DNA of 32,826 nucleotides from Cognatiluteimonas telluris (GCF_011320095.1 NZ_JAANOY010000021.1:1-32826), one strand, 5' to 3'. Counted from the stretch's first letter, positions 1-9,740 are shown. Made by a program: numbers and translations. The notes: generated from the sequence alone by a model not told the origin.

Positions 1-105
1 GCCGCGCCGACCGACACCGTGCCTGCGCCAACGCCAGCGCCGCCGGCCACCGAGCCGGCACCCGCCACGCCGCCGCCGGCCGACGACAGCGGCGGCCACG
101 GCTGA
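1..105 (+). CDS. C-terminal fragment of a small lipoprotein (LptM/YifL-like position)
   Basis: Frame 1 is open from the window edge to a TGA at 103-105 and gives 34 residues rich in Pro, Ala and Thr, ending PADDSGGHG. Only the low-complexity tail is visible, so the family cannot be read from the residues. In many gammaproteobacteria a short outer-membrane lipoprotein (YifL/LptM) lies directly upstream of dapF, and its tail is usually proline-rich, so position and composition fit that assignment. The stop codon lies a few bases before either possible dapF start, consistent with one transcript. Identity is inferred from context only. Confidence 0.55.
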   Translation, partial: AAPTDTVPAPTPAPPATEPAPATPPPADDSGGHG

Positions 106-130
106 GCGAATGCCGCTGCCGCGCACGCCG

Positions 131-955
131 ATGCGCCTGAGCAAGATGCATGGGGCCGGCAACGACTTCGTCGTGCTCGACCTGCGCGACGGACGCGCGC
201 CGCCATCGCCCGCGCTGAGCCGCGCCCTCGCCGATCGCCATACGGGCGTGGGTTGCGACCAGATCCTCACCATCGAAGCCCCACGCAGCGGGCAGGCCGT
301 CGCCAGCTACCGGATCTGGAACAGCGACGGCAGCGCGGCCGCGCAATGCGGCAATGGCGCGCGCTGCATCGCGGCCTGGCTGGTGCGCGAAGGCAGCGCG
401 CGTGGCGAACGCTTCCAGCTCGACAGTCCCACCGGCACCCACGCCGTCGAGCGCGTGGACGACGGCTTGTACCGGATCGCGATGGGCGTGCCGCGGTTCG
501 CGCCGGAGGCGCTGCCGATGCCCGGCTTCGCGCAGGCGCCTGTTTACGCGCTGGAAATCGGCGCGGCCCGGATCGAATTCGGCGCCGTGTCGATGGGCAA
601 TCCGCATGTGCTGATCGAGGTCGACGACATCGACGCCGCGCCGGTGGCGGCGCTGGGCGCGCAATTGCAGGCGCACGCCGCGTTCCCGGATTCGGTGAAT
701 GTGGGCTTCGTGCAGGTGCTTGCGCCCGACCACGTGCGCCTGCGGGTGTACGAGCGCGGCGCCGGCGAAACGCTGGCCTGCGGCAGCGGCGCGTGCGCGG
801 CGGCGGCGATCCTGGTCCAGCGCGGACGCGTGGCGCGCGAGCTCACCGTGTCGCTGCCCGGCGGCGCGTTGCGCATCGGCTGGCAGGGCGATGGCCTGCC
901 GATCACAATGACCGGGCCGGCGACGTTCGTGTTCGACGGCGATTACTGGCCATGA
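131..955 (+). CDS. dapF: Diaminopimelate epimerase
   Basis: Interconverts LL- and meso-diaminopimelate in the lysine and peptidoglycan precursor pathway, in the cytoplasm, using two cysteines as acid and base without a cofactor. Both active-site motifs are present: QCGNGARC, and ACGSGAC near the C-terminus. Counting from the ATG at 131 gives 274 residues with the catalytic cysteines at 73 and 217, the same numbering and length as the well-studied family members, and the protein then begins [17 protein letters not shown] as expected. An in-frame ATG at 110 would add seven residues; neither start has a clear ribosome-binding site. It is the first complete gene of a tight group with DUF484 and xerC, an arrangement also known from enterobacteria and xanthomonads. 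Confidence 0.95.
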   Translation: MRLSKMHGAGNDFVVLDLRDGRAPPSPALSRALADRHTGVGCDQILTIEAPRSGQAVASYRIWNSDGSAAAQCGNGARCIAAWLVREGSARGERFQLDSPTGTHAVERVDDGLYRIAMGVPRFAPEALPMPGFAQAPVYALEIGAARIEFGAVSMGNPHVLIEVDDIDAAPVAALGAQLQAHAAFPDSVNVGFVQVLAPDHVRLRVYERGAGETLACGSGACAAAAILVQRGRVARELTVSLPGGALRIGWQGDGLPITMTGPATFVFDGDYWP

Positions 956-974
956 GCCTGCGAGGGAAGTCCGC

Positions 975-1649
975 ATGAGCGACACCACCGAGAAGCTGGG
1001 CGCGCACGAAGTCGCCGCCTGGTTGCGCCGCCATTCGACCTTCCTGCAGCAGTTCCCGGACCTGGCGCTGAGCCTGGTGGTGCCGCGCGAGGACGGCCCG
1101 GCGGCATCGCTGGCCAGCTACCAGCTCGACGTGCTGCGCGACAAGAACCGCGAACTCACCCGGCGCCTGCACGAACTGTCGGGCAACGCGCAGGACAACG
1201 AGCGCCTGGCGGTGCGCACCCACCAGCTGACGCTGGCGCTGCTGCGCCAGGACGATGCGGCCTCGACCGTGCGCGCGATGGCGGCGTCGCTGGCCGAGGA
1301 TTTCCAAGGCGACCTGGTGCGGGTGGTGCTGTTCGAACCGGTCGCGGGCCTGGACGAAGCCGACTGGCTGCAGGTGATCGCCGCCGACGACGCGCGGCTG
1401 ACGCCGTTCCGCGACGCGCTTGCCGACATCGAGCCGATCTGCGGCCGCCTGCACCCGGACAAGAACGCGCTGCTGTACGGCGCGCGCGTGGCCGAGGTGC
1501 AGTCCAGCGCCTTGCTGCCGCTGCCGGGCATCGGCCTGCTGGCGGTCGGCAGCCATGAACCGAACCGGTTTTTCCCCGGCATGGGCACGCTGTTCCTGCG
1601 GATGATGGCCGAGTCGCTGGCTGGCGCGCTGCAGCGCTTCGACCCGTGA
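975..1649 (+). CDS. DUF484 family protein
   Basis: A 224-residue protein of the DUF484 family, which is routinely found between dapF and xerC in gammaproteobacteria. The N-terminal part (AAWLRRHSTFLQQFPDLAL) is the family hallmark. A charged helical stretch around residues 50-85 probably forms a coiled coil, and the C-terminal half looks GAF-like (ALLPLPGIGLLAVGSHEPNRF). No catalytic motif, signal peptide or membrane segment is visible. The ATG at 975 lies 19 bases after dapF and is preceded by GAGGGAAG at 961-968, a usable ribosome-binding site. The molecular role of the family is not established, so none is assigned. Confidence 0.85.
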   Translation: MSDTTEKLGAHEVAAWLRRHSTFLQQFPDLALSLVVPREDGPAASLASYQLDVLRDKNRELTRRLHELSGNAQDNERLAVRTHQLTLALLRQDDAASTVRAMAASLAEDFQGDLVRVVLFEPVAGLDEADWLQVIAADDARLTPFRDALADIEPICGRLHPDKNALLYGARVAEVQSSALLPLPGIGLLAVGSHEPNRFFPGMGTLFLRMMAESLAGALQRFDP

Positions 1650-1656
1650 GGCGCGC

Positions 1657-2034
1657 ATGCTGACGCGGCTGCTGGTGCTGTGCGCGTTGTCGGCGCTGCG
1701 GATGGCACCGCTGCTTGCGCTGGCCGTGCGTGCGCGGCATGTCCCGGTGTCGCTGACGCAATGGGCCGCGGCCCTGCTCGCCACCGTGGCGCTGCAGGTC
1801 TATTTCGAATTCGTCGTCCGTCGCTGCTCGAGCGACCCGATGCCGCACGGGCGCGGCCTGGTATGGATCGGCGCGGCAATGAGCACCGGCTGGTTGTACA
1901 TCGACGTGCTCTCGGTGCTGCTGGCGGTGACGATCGCGTCGTTGGCTTCCTGCGTGTTCGCACTGCTGCCGCAGGCGCGCACCCGCTACATCGCGATGGT
2001 GCTGTTCTTCGAGCGTCATCGCCTGCGCCGGTAG
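1657..2034 (+). CDS. Unrecognised small membrane protein in the dapF-xerC operon
   Basis: A 125-residue protein with three or four hydrophobic segments: roughly residues 5-25, 35-53, 70-88 and 88-107. It ends in a basic tail (FFERHRLRR). The gene starts seven bases after the DUF484 stop and ends six bases before xerC, so it is almost certainly co-transcribed and translated with them. I recognise no family. No catalytic motif or signal peptidase site is evident. Reality is supported by the tight spacing on both sides, the strong hydrophobic periodicity and the lack of a better frame in the gap. An inner-membrane location is inferred. Confidence 0.7.
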   Translation: MLTRLLVLCALSALRMAPLLALAVRARHVPVSLTQWAAALLATVALQVYFEFVVRRCSSDPMPHGRGLVWIGAAMSTGWLYIDVLSVLLAVTIASLASCVFALLPQARTRYIAMVLFFERHRLRR

Positions 2035-2040
2035 GCGGCC

Positions 2041-2928
2041 ATGGCCGACATCGACGACTTCCTCGCCCACCTTGCGATCGAGCGCCGGACGTCGGCGCAT
2101 ACGCTCGATGCCTATCGCCGTGACCTGGCGGCGCTGTCGGCGTGGGCGGACACGCACGGCATCGCCCTGATCGCACTGCACACCGAGCAGCTGCGCGCCT
2201 TCATCGCCGACGAGCACCGTCGTGGCCTGTCGCCCAAGAGCCTGCAGCGGCGGTTGTCGGCCTGCCGCAGCTTCTACCGCTGGCTGCTGCGGCATGGACG
2301 CATCGCCGCCAGCCCGGCAGCGGCGATCCGCGCGCCGAAGGCGCCGCGCAAATTGCCACAGGTGCTGGACGTGGACGAAGCCGCGCGCCTGGTCGAAGTC
2401 CCCACCGACGTGCCGCTGGGCGTGCGGGACCGCGCGCTGCTCGAGCTGTTCTATTCCTCCGGCCTGCGGCTGTCGGAACTGTGCGCGTTGCGCTGGCATG
2501 ACCTGCAGCTCGACGACGGCCTGGTGACGGTGCTGGGCAAGGGCGGCAAGCAGCGCCGCGTGCCGGTGGGTTCGCATGCGCGCGCCGCATTGGCCGCTTG
2601 GCGCGAAGAGCGGCCCGCCAGCATGGATGCGCCGGTGTTTCCCGGCCGCAACGGCCCCATCACGCCGCGTGCGGTGCAGCTGCGCCTGCGCCAGCTGGCG
2701 CTGCGCCAGGGCCTGTCCAAGCGGGTGCATCCGCACCTGCTCCGGCATTCCTTCGCCAGCCACGTGCTCGAATCCTCCGGCGACCTGCGCGGCGTGCAGG
2801 AGCTGCTCGGCCACGCCGACATCGCCACCACCCAGATCTACACCCACCTGGATTTCCAGCACCTGGCCAAGGTCTACGACGCCGCGCATCCGCGCGCCAG
2901 GCGCAAGCGCGGCGCCGGCGACGCGTAA
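2041..2928 (+). CDS. xerC: Tyrosine recombinase XerC
   Basis: A 295-residue site-specific recombinase that acts with XerD at the chromosomal dif site to resolve chromosome dimers. The N-terminal SAM-like core-binding domain covers about residues 1-90. The catalytic domain has the full tyrosine-recombinase set: Arg143 (SGLRLSEL), Lys167 (LGKGGKQRR), His232 and Arg235 (HPHLLRHSF), His258 (LLGHADI) and the nucleophile Tyr267 (QIYTHL). Length and position downstream of dapF and DUF484 are as expected for the housekeeping enzyme, so it should not be read as the integrase of a mobile element. The ATG at 2041 is six bases after the preceding stop. Confidence 0.95.
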   Translation: MADIDDFLAHLAIERRTSAHTLDAYRRDLAALSAWADTHGIALIALHTEQLRAFIADEHRRGLSPKSLQRRLSACRSFYRWLLRHGRIAASPAAAIRAPKAPRKLPQVLDVDEAARLVEVPTDVPLGVRDRALLELFYSSGLRLSELCALRWHDLQLDDGLVTVLGKGGKQRRVPVGSHARAALAAWREERPASMDAPVFPGRNGPITPRAVQLRLRQLALRQGLSKRVHPHLLRHSFASHVLESSGDLRGVQELLGHADIATTQIYTHLDFQHLAKVYDAAHPRARRKRGAGDA

Positions 2929-2966
2929 TCGGCGACCGGTCACCGGCGACGGGTAAAATCGGGCGC

Positions 2967-3785
2967 ATGAGCGCTTCCCACGACACCGGCGTGCTCGGCC
3001 GCCCGGTCGAGTATCCGAGCCAGTACGACCCCGACCTGCTGTTCGCGATTCCGCGCGCGTCCGGACGCGCGGCGCTGGCGCTCGAGCCGGGCGACGCCTT
3101 GCCCTTCATCGGCGCCGATCGCTGGCATGCCTATGAACTGAGCTGGCTGGATCGGCGCGGCAAGCCGTGCGTGGCGACCGCGCGCTTCGAAGTCGCGGCG
3201 ACCACGCCGCACCTGGTCGAATCCAAGTCGATCAAGCTCTACCTCAACGCGTTCAACGGCACCCGCTTCGACACCGCGGCGGCGGTGCGCGAACGCATCG
3301 CGCGCGACCTGTCGCAGCGCGCCGGTGGCCCGGTGACCGTCGCCTTCGGGTTACCGACGTTCGCCGAACCCGGCGCCACCGACATCGACGGGCTGGACGT
3401 CGCCATCGACGATTACGGTCCGCCCAATGCGCAGCACCTGCATGCCGATGGCAACGATCACGTGGTCGAAGCACTGCAGTCGCAATTGCTCAAGTCCAAC
3501 TGCCCGGTCACCGGCCAGCCCGACTGGGCCAGCGTACGCGTCGACTACCGCGGCCCACGCATCGATCGCGCCGGGCTCCTGCGCTACCTGGTGTCGTTCC
3601 GCGACCACTGCGAATTCCACGAACAGTGCGTCGAGCGCATCTTCGTCGACCTGATGGCGCGCTGCCGGCCGCGGGCGCTGTGCGTGGAGGCACGCTATAC
3701 GCGCCGCGGCGGCCTCGACATCAATCCGTGGCGGGCAACGCCCGGCCAACCGCCGCCGGCATGGCGGCGCGACCTGCGCCAATAG
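2967..3785 (+). CDS. queF: NADPH-dependent 7-cyano-7-deazaguanine reductase
   Basis: Reduces preQ0 to preQ1, a nitrile-to-amine reduction in queuosine tRNA-modification synthesis. The protein is 272 residues, the long bimodular (YqcD/E. coli-type) form. The NADPH-binding QueF motif ESKSIKLY is at residues 85-92. The nucleophilic cysteine is Cys179 in [13 protein letters not shown], with Asp186 following, and the His218-Glu219 pair lies in FHEQCVERI. All match the E. coli enzyme with an offset of eleven. The frame is open far upstream into xerC, but homology starts at the ATG at 2967 ([11 protein letters not shown]). A possible minus-10 box, TAAAAT, is at 2953-2958, so the gene may have its own promoter. 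Confidence 0.95.
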   Translation: MSASHDTGVLGRPVEYPSQYDPDLLFAIPRASGRAALALEPGDALPFIGADRWHAYELSWLDRRGKPCVATARFEVAATTPHLVESKSIKLYLNAFNGTRFDTAAAVRERIARDLSQRAGGPVTVAFGLPTFAEPGATDIDGLDVAIDDYGPPNAQHLHADGNDHVVEALQSQLLKSNCPVTGQPDWASVRVDYRGPRIDRAGLLRYLVSFRDHCEFHEQCVERIFVDLMARCRPRALCVEARYTRRGGLDINPWRATPGQPPPAWRRDLRQ

Positions 3786-3872
3786 GCTCGCGCGGCCGTC
3801 ACGTGGACACGATGCGCGCTTAACAGGCGCGGTGGCAGCGTGGCGTGCGCCAGATCGGCGCAGGAGACACCC

Positions 3873-4253
3873 ATGTCACCCACTACTGCAGATCCTTCCA
3901 AACTGTCGCTCAAGCCCAGCCAGGCCATCGGTGGCGGCCCTGATTTCTCCAACGTGCAAGGCCATGCCGACACCGTCCCGGGTGGCGGTGGCAGCGGCAG
4001 CGCGCGCAGCCCCGAATTCGCCCATGTCCAGGACCACGCCGACAGCGTCCCCGGAGGTGGTGGCGGCGGTGGCGGTGGCGGCGTCCAGACCTACACCGTG
4101 CGCGCCGGCGACACCTTGTCCCACATCGCCCAGCAGCACTACGGCAAGGCCAGCCACTGGCACGCGATCTTCGACGCCAACCGCGACCAGATCGACAACC
4201 CCGACCTGATCCGCCCGGGCCAGGTGCTGAAGTTGCCCGCGCTCGACCACTGA
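3873..4253 (+). CDS. LysM-domain protein with duplicated HAD-VPGG motif
   Basis: A 126-residue protein with one C-terminal LysM domain at about residues 74-122 (YTVRAGDTLSHIAQQHYG to RPGQVLKLP), which normally binds peptidoglycan glycan chains. The domain is close to the one in the potassium-binding protein Kbp/YgaU. The N-terminal half carries two copies of a 15-residue motif, DFSNVQGHADTVPGG (24-38) and EFAHVQDHADSVPGG (48-62), followed by a ten-glycine linker. No signal peptide is visible, so how it would reach the periplasm is unclear and a cytoplasmic Kbp-like role is possible. The ATG at 3873 was chosen because AGGAGA lies at 3862-3867; an in-frame ATG at 3840 lacks such a site. Confidence 0.85.
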   Translation: MSPTTADPSKLSLKPSQAIGGGPDFSNVQGHADTVPGGGGSGSARSPEFAHVQDHADSVPGGGGGGGGGGVQTYTVRAGDTLSHIAQQHYGKASHWHAIFDANRDQIDNPDLIRPGQVLKLPALDH

Positions 4254-4278
4254 TCAACGCCCTCCACGGAGCCACGCC

Positions 4279-4767
4279 ATGAATCGCAATCCCCTGCCTG
4301 CCGTCCTCGCCACGGCGCTGGTCGGCGTCCTCGCCATCGCCGGCTGCAAGAAGCACGACCAGACCACCGCCGGGCCGACGACCGGCGAGCCGGCGGCGAC
4401 CACGCCGGCGCCGCTGCCGGAAACCCCGCCGCCTGCACCGGCACCGGCTACCGCGCTGACGGTGACCACGCTCGACCTGGGCAACGCCATCGGCGCCGAC
4501 AACCACATCGCCATGCCGATGACGAGCTTTGGCACCAAGGACACCATCCACGCCTCGGTCACCACCGATGGGCCGGGCGGCAACCTGAGCGCGAAATGGA
4601 CGATGGGCGACAAGATCGTCGACACCCAGGACAAGGCCGTCGCCGCCGGCCCGCAGGTCACCGAGTTCAGCATCAGCAAGCCCGACGGCTGGCCGACCGG
4701 GCACTACACCCTGCAGGTGTCGGCCAACGGCAGCGTGCTGCAGAGCCGCGAGTTCGACGTGAAGTAA
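4279..4767 (+). CDS. Predicted outer-membrane lipoprotein of unknown function
   Basis: A 162-residue protein with a lipoprotein signal peptide: basic N-terminus, hydrophobic core, and lipobox IAGC with the lipidated cysteine at residue 23. The next residue is lysine, not aspartate, so sorting to the outer membrane is expected. Residues 30-65 are a Pro/Ala/Thr linker. The remainder (about 70-162) looks like a small beta-sandwich, ending GHYTLQVSANGSVLQSREF, reminiscent of Ig-like or DUF-type periplasmic domains, but I do not recognise the family. It lies 25 bases after the LysM gene with GGAG at 4268-4271 upstream, so the two may form a cell-envelope pair. Confidence 0.8.
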   Translation: MNRNPLPAVLATALVGVLAIAGCKKHDQTTAGPTTGEPAATTPAPLPETPPPAPAPATALTVTTLDLGNAIGADNHIAMPMTSFGTKDTIHASVTTDGPGGNLSAKWTMGDKIVDTQDKAVAAGPQVTEFSISKPDGWPTGHYTLQVSANGSVLQSREFDVK

Positions 4768-4779
4768 GCAGCCGGACCC

Positions 4780-4807
4780 GTACCGGCCGCGAGCACGCGG
4801 CCGGTAC
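4780..4807. terminator. Perfect 12-bp hairpin between lipoprotein and YecA-like genes
   Basis: GTACCGGCCGCG (4780-4791), loop AGCA, CGCGGCCGGTAC (4796-4807): a perfect 12-base-pair, GC-rich stem starting 13 bases after the lipoprotein stop. There is no T-tract directly after it; CTTTT follows nine bases later at 4816-4820. It may be a transcription terminator, a 3-prime stabilising hairpin, or a structure in the leader of the next gene, whose ATG is at 4829. Confidence 0.5.
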
Positions 4808-4828
4808 CATGCCCGCTTTTACGCGAGC

Positions 4829-5536
4829 ATGACGATGCCCCGACTTCCCGACGACGCGCAGATCGAACGCCTGGCGCAGCTGCTCGAGCAGCGCGCGGTG
4901 CCGTTCAAGGGCTTCAATCTCGAAGCGCTCGACGGTTATCTGTCGGCCGTGGCGCTCTCGCCCGAGCCGGTGCCGGCCGCGGAATGGCAGCCGCCGATCT
5001 GGGGCACGCCGCCGCGCTGGGACGACGCCGCCGAACGCACGCAGGTGCTGGCGATGCTCGACGACCAGCTGCACCTGGCCACCCAGCGCGCCTGTTTCGA
5101 GGGCGACGACCTGCCCGAACTGCTGGCGCCGCTGCTGTGGCTGCCGGAGGACCCGGATGCCGAGGACGACGATGCGCTCGATGTCGGCCGCGACTGGGCA
5201 TTCGGCTTCTTCCGCGGGGTCGAGCTGCGCGAGGCGGCCTGGGAGCGCTGGCTCGACGATAACGAATGGGTGGACGAAGCCTTCCACCTGCTCGACCAAC
5301 TGGCCAGCGGCGAGCTGCTGCCCGAGGATCCCACCGCGGCGCCGACGCCGGTCGGTTACCGCCAGCGCCTGGACATCATCGCCGCGCTGCCGGGCATGCT
5401 CGCCGACCTGCAGCACCACCGCATCGATGCGCTGACCCCGCGCGAACCGCTGCGGCGGGCCCAGGTGCCGGAGCGCAACGCGCCCTGTCCCTGCGGCAGC
5501 GGACGCAAGTTCAAGAAGTGCTGCGGCGGCGGCTGA
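4829..5536 (+). CDS. YecA/YgfB-family protein with C-terminal SEC-C zinc motif
   Basis: A 235-residue cytoplasmic protein. The first about 190 residues match the UPF0149 (YecA/YgfB) helical fold, including FNLEALDGYLSAVALSPEPV and the acidic stretch LWLPEDPDAEDDDALDVGRDWAFGF region (quoted only in part: DVGRDWAFGF). The tail is a SEC-C motif, CPCGSGRKFKKCC, with Cys220, Cys222, Cys231 and Cys232, as at the C-terminus of SecA, where it binds zinc and contacts SecB or ribosomes. The cellular role of YecA-type proteins is not well defined; a link to ribosome or translocation factors is an inference from the motif. An ATG at 4835 is an alternative start two codons in. Confidence 0.85.
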   Translation: MTMPRLPDDAQIERLAQLLEQRAVPFKGFNLEALDGYLSAVALSPEPVPAAEWQPPIWGTPPRWDDAAERTQVLAMLDDQLHLATQRACFEGDDLPELLAPLLWLPEDPDAEDDDALDVGRDWAFGFFRGVELREAAWERWLDDNEWVDEAFHLLDQLASGELLPEDPTAAPTPVGYRQRLDIIAALPGMLADLQHHRIDALTPREPLRRAQVPERNAPCPCGSGRKFKKCCGGG

Positions 5537-5582
5537 GCGCGATCGAGGCTTGGCGGTGTTGCATGGCGCAGCGCCGTCGTCG

Positions 5583-6218
5583 CTACTGCAAAATCGATGC
5601 GCCATCCATTGCGGCGGCGCGATGCTTCCCGCCACCCGCACCCGGCTCGACGATGTCCACCTTCGAATGCAGCGCGCACACCGCGTCGAGGCCCTCGGTG
5701 AAGTCGCGGGTGGCACCGATGCGCGGATAGGCGCACAACAGCGCCAGCGTTTCGCGGGCGCACAACCGGTTCCACAGCCGCTCCAGCTGCAGCGTCGCCT
5801 CGGTATGGCCCTGTGCCCACAGCAGCGCGACCATCTCGCCGAAGGCGCGCACCCCGCGGCCGTGGGCTCCGGCGAGCCGCACCACCGGCAGGATCGTCTC
5901 GACGAAGCGGCGCTCGTCCGGCCAGCCTTCGACCATGAACGTCGCCAGCGTCGCGGCCGCGTCCAGCGCCACGTAGCGGCCACGTTCGCGCGCGGCTTCG
6001 ACGTCGTGGCCCAACGCGCGCAATCGCGCTTCCAGCCAGGTCAGGTGCGAGGCGGTGGCGATCACGATCGCGCCCTCGCCCGACGCCAGCCCGTCGCCGA
6101 TGAAGCGCTCGAGCGTCTCCATGAAGTGGGTTTCGTCGTCGTAGACCTGGAGGAGATGGTCGCAGGGCGCCAGCTCGCCCCAGAACGCGCAGGGGAGGGA
6201 TTCGGGGGTCGAAGACAT
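5583..6218 (-). CDS. MEDS-domain sensory protein
   Basis: A 211-residue protein that is essentially one MEDS domain, named for methanogen/methylotroph DcmR sensory proteins. The N-terminal pattern H-x4-Y is present as CDHLLQVYDD (His21, Tyr26), followed by a RecA-like alternation of strands and helices (GEGAIVIATASHLTWLEARL). No kinase, HTH or other output domain is attached. In known proteins MEDS domains accompany histidine kinases or anti-sigma regulators, so this is probably a stand-alone ligand or redox sensor; the partner is not identifiable here. The ATG at 6218 gives the usual N-terminus. In-frame starts at 6266 and 6284 would add up to 22 non-conserved residues. It converges on the YecA-like gene and diverges from icd. 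Confidence 0.75.
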   Translation of the reverse strand: MSSTPESLPCAFWGELAPCDHLLQVYDDETHFMETLERFIGDGLASGEGAIVIATASHLTWLEARLRALGHDVEAARERGRYVALDAAATLATFMVEGWPDERRFVETILPVVRLAGAHGRGVRAFGEMVALLWAQGHTEATLQLERLWNRLCARETLALLCAYPRIGATRDFTEGLDAVCALHSKVDIVEPGAGGGKHRAAAMDGASILQ

Positions 6219-6449
6219 CGTTGGAGGTACCGCGCGGTGGAACAGGTGCTCTCTTGGAGGTGGCATGGCGCGATGGCCGTGCAACGGTGAGCGGGGAGGC
6301 TACCACCGGCGTTTTCGGGGCAGGTGCAAGCGGCGTGCAGACGCCTGCATTCAGTTGCGCACGGCCCGGCTTTGCCCGCCGGCGCGCGAACCGCGACAAT
6401 GGCCGACTCGCCCGTGCATCCGCCACGGCGCCTGTCGATGGAGCCCTCG

Positions 6450-7781
<1,332 letters not shown>

Positions 7782-7809
7782 TCGCATCGCGGCGGTCGAC
7801 CACCGACGG

Positions 7810-7836
7810 AAAAGCCCGGCATGGCCGGGCTTTTTT
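7810..7836 (+). terminator. Rho-independent terminator of icd
   Basis: GCCCGGC (7814-7820), loop ATG, GCCGGGC (7824-7830), then six T residues. The upstream AAAA (7810-7813) can extend the stem and makes the element potentially bidirectional. It begins about 30 bases after the icd stop codon. Confidence 0.93.
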
Positions 7837-7895
7837 GTGGTCCGCTACCGGCTGCCGACGCCCGGCTGCAAACTCCGGCCTTGACCCCAGCGCCC

Positions 7896-8429
7896 ATGCT
7901 CATCGCGTTCAACAAGCCCTTTGGCGTCCTGTGCCAGTTCACCGATCGCAGCGCGACGCCGCGACCGACGCTGGCGGGGTTCGGCTTGCCGGCCGGGGTG
8001 TATGCGGCCGGGCGGCTGGATTTCGATTCCGAAGGCCTGCTGCTGCTCACCGACGACGGCGCGCTGGCGCATCGGCTGACCGATCCGGCGCACAAGCAGG
8101 CCAAGCGCTACTGGGTGCAGGTGGAGGGCGAGCCGGACGCGGCGGCAGTGGCGGCCCTGCGCGACGGGGTTACGCTGAACGACGGCCCGACCCGGCCGGC
8201 CGACGTGCGCATCATCGCGCCGCCCGCGCTCTGGCCCCGCGAACCCCCCGTGCGGTTGCGCAAAACCGTCCCGGATGCGTGGCTCGACATCGGCCTGCGC
8301 GAGGGCCGCAACCGCCAGGTGCGAAGGATGACCGCCGCCGTCGGATTGCCGACCCTGCGGCTGGTCAGGGTGGCGATAGGCGCGCATCGGCTCGGTGCCC
8401 TGCGGCCCGGGGAGTGGGAATACCGCTGA
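7896..8429 (+). CDS. rluE: RluE/RsuA-type rRNA pseudouridine synthase
   Basis: Isomerises a uridine to pseudouridine in ribosomal RNA; the RluE subgroup modifies 23S rRNA. The 177-residue protein begins directly with the catalytic fold ([15 protein letters not shown]) and has no N-terminal S4 RNA-binding domain, which separates it from RsuA and RluB. The catalytic aspartate is Asp42 in [18 protein letters not shown]. The conserved C-terminal segment is [22 protein letters not shown]. The open frame extends upstream to an ATG at 7821, but that codon lies in the loop of the icd terminator, so the ATG at 7896 is preferred. RluE rather than another RsuA-family member is assigned by length and lack of S4. 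Confidence 0.88.
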   Translation: MLIAFNKPFGVLCQFTDRSATPRPTLAGFGLPAGVYAAGRLDFDSEGLLLLTDDGALAHRLTDPAHKQAKRYWVQVEGEPDAAAVAALRDGVTLNDGPTRPADVRIIAPPALWPREPPVRLRKTVPDAWLDIGLREGRNRQVRRMTAAVGLPTLRLVRVAIGAHRLGALRPGEWEYR

Positions 8430-8624
8430 AGCCCGGCGTCGGGTCGACTGGCCCGCAGAACCACGCAACGCCACCCGCCCACGGCAGCCAACGTGTGTGC
8501 CGTCACGGCGGCCTTGCTGAACGGTTCACACCGCCCCCCGGGCGGGGCATTCACACTCCGGTGAGTCTGCTAACTTGGCCCGCCGCGCTGCCTTGCAGCG
8601 CATTCGTCGAGACCTGTCCGCTCC

Positions 8625-9740
8625 ATGTCTTCCTCCGGCACCACTTCCGGCCGCATCCTCGTCGTCGACGACCAGCCCGCGAACCTGCGTGCGGTCAGCG
8701 CGCTGCTCACGCGCCAGGGCTACGAAGTGCTGACTGCCGGCCACGGCGAGCAGGCGCTGGAGATCGCCAGCCACCGCGTCCCGGACCTGTTGCTGCTGGA
8801 CATGATGATGCCTGGCATGGACGGCTTCGAACTGCTGGGCAACCTGCGCCAACGCCCCGAATGGCAGCGCCTGCCGGCGATCTTCCTCACCGCCGCGCAG
8901 GATCGCGAGCTGCTGCTGCGCGCCTTCGATGCCGGCGCGGTGGATTACGTCACCAAGCCGTTCATGCCCGAGGAGCTGCTGGCCCGCGTCAACGCGCATA
9001 TCGGCCTGAAGCTCACCCGCGACCGGCTCGAGCGCGTCGCCCACGAGCGCCAGGAGCTGGTCAACCTGGTCGCGCACGACCTGAAGAATCCGTTGAGCAG
9101 CGTGCTGTTCGCCAGCGACGTGCTGCGCAACAATGCCTGCAAGCCCGAACGCGTGCCGCGCTACCTGGAGATGATCCATGAGAGCGCCGGCGATGCGATC
9201 GGCTACATCCGCCGTTACCTGGAGTTGCAGGCCACCCACAACGCCGGCTCCCCGACCGTGGGCTCGGCCTGCCTGCGCGATGTCGTCGGCTGGCTGGTCG
9301 ACCGCTACGAACTGCAGCTGGAAAGCCGCGGCATGCGGGTCCAGGTGTCGGGCCACAACCTCGGTGGCCGTGTCGCGATCGACGAGCGCGTGCTGCGCCA
9401 GGTCGCCGAAAACCTGATCAGCAATGCGATGAAGTACGCGCCCGGCAGCACGATCGAGCTGACGATGCGGATCGGCTCGCCGGGCTACCTGCAGCTGCGG
9501 GTGGAAGACCGCGGCCCCGGCATTTCACCGATGCGCCAGCGTGAGTTGTTCAAGCCGTTCACGCGCCTGGGCGACGGCGAGCCGGACGAGAACTCCAGCG
9601 GCCTGGGCCTGTCGCTCGCGCGGCAGATCGTGACCGGTGTCGGCGGCCAGCTGTGGTACGAGGATCGGGAAGGCGGCGGCGCGCGCTTCGTGCTGGAGCT
9701 TCCGGTCGCGCAGGAAGCAGTCGCCGAGCCGAGCTGCTAG
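8625..9740 (+). CDS. Hybrid response regulator/histidine kinase
   Basis: A 371-residue cytoplasmic two-component protein in the inverted order receiver then kinase. The receiver covers residues 10-125, with acidic pocket Asp15-Asp16, phospho-acceptor Asp59 (LLLLDMMMPGMDG), Thr89 and Lys111. The HisKA dimerisation domain has His151 in LVAHDLKNPLSS. The HATPase_c domain (about 240-365) has the N box (ENLISNAMKYA), G1 (VEDRGPGIS) and G2 (SSGLGLSLARQI). There is no membrane segment or sensor domain, so input probably comes by phosphorylation of the receiver by another kinase. No response-regulator gene is adjacent, and the target is unknown. The upstream 195-base gap shows no obvious promoter. 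Confidence 0.93.
   Translation: MSSSGTTSGRILVVDDQPANLRAVSALLTRQGYEVLTAGHGEQALEIASHRVPDLLLLDMMMPGMDGFELLGNLRQRPEWQRLPAIFLTAAQDRELLLRAFDAGAVDYVTKPFMPEELLARVNAHIGLKLTRDRLERVAHERQELVNLVAHDLKNPLSSVLFASDVLRNNACKPERVPRYLEMIHESAGDAIGYIRRYLELQATHNAGSPTVGSACLRDVVGWLVDRYELQLESRGMRVQVSGHNLGGRVAIDERVLRQVAENLISNAMKYAPGSTIELTMRIGSPGYLQLRVEDRGPGISPMRQRELFKPFTRLGDGEPDENSSGLGLSLARQIVTGVGGQLWYEDREGGGARFVLELPVAQEAVAEPSC

Noticed and set aside
2041-2928. Tyrosine recombinase as the integrase of a genomic island containing the lanthipeptide genes
   Set aside because: Its operon with dapF and DUF484 identifies it as housekeeping XerC, and it is 14 kb away from the operon with conserved genes between.
1156-2943. 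Minus-strand open frame of 595 codons across DUF484, the membrane protein and xerC
   Set aside because: Shadow of three well-supported plus-strand genes; no recognisable domain and no ribosome-binding site.
7821-7895. Upstream ATG for the RluE-type gene at 7821
   Set aside because: The codon is in the loop of the icd terminator, and the added 25 residues are not part of the family.
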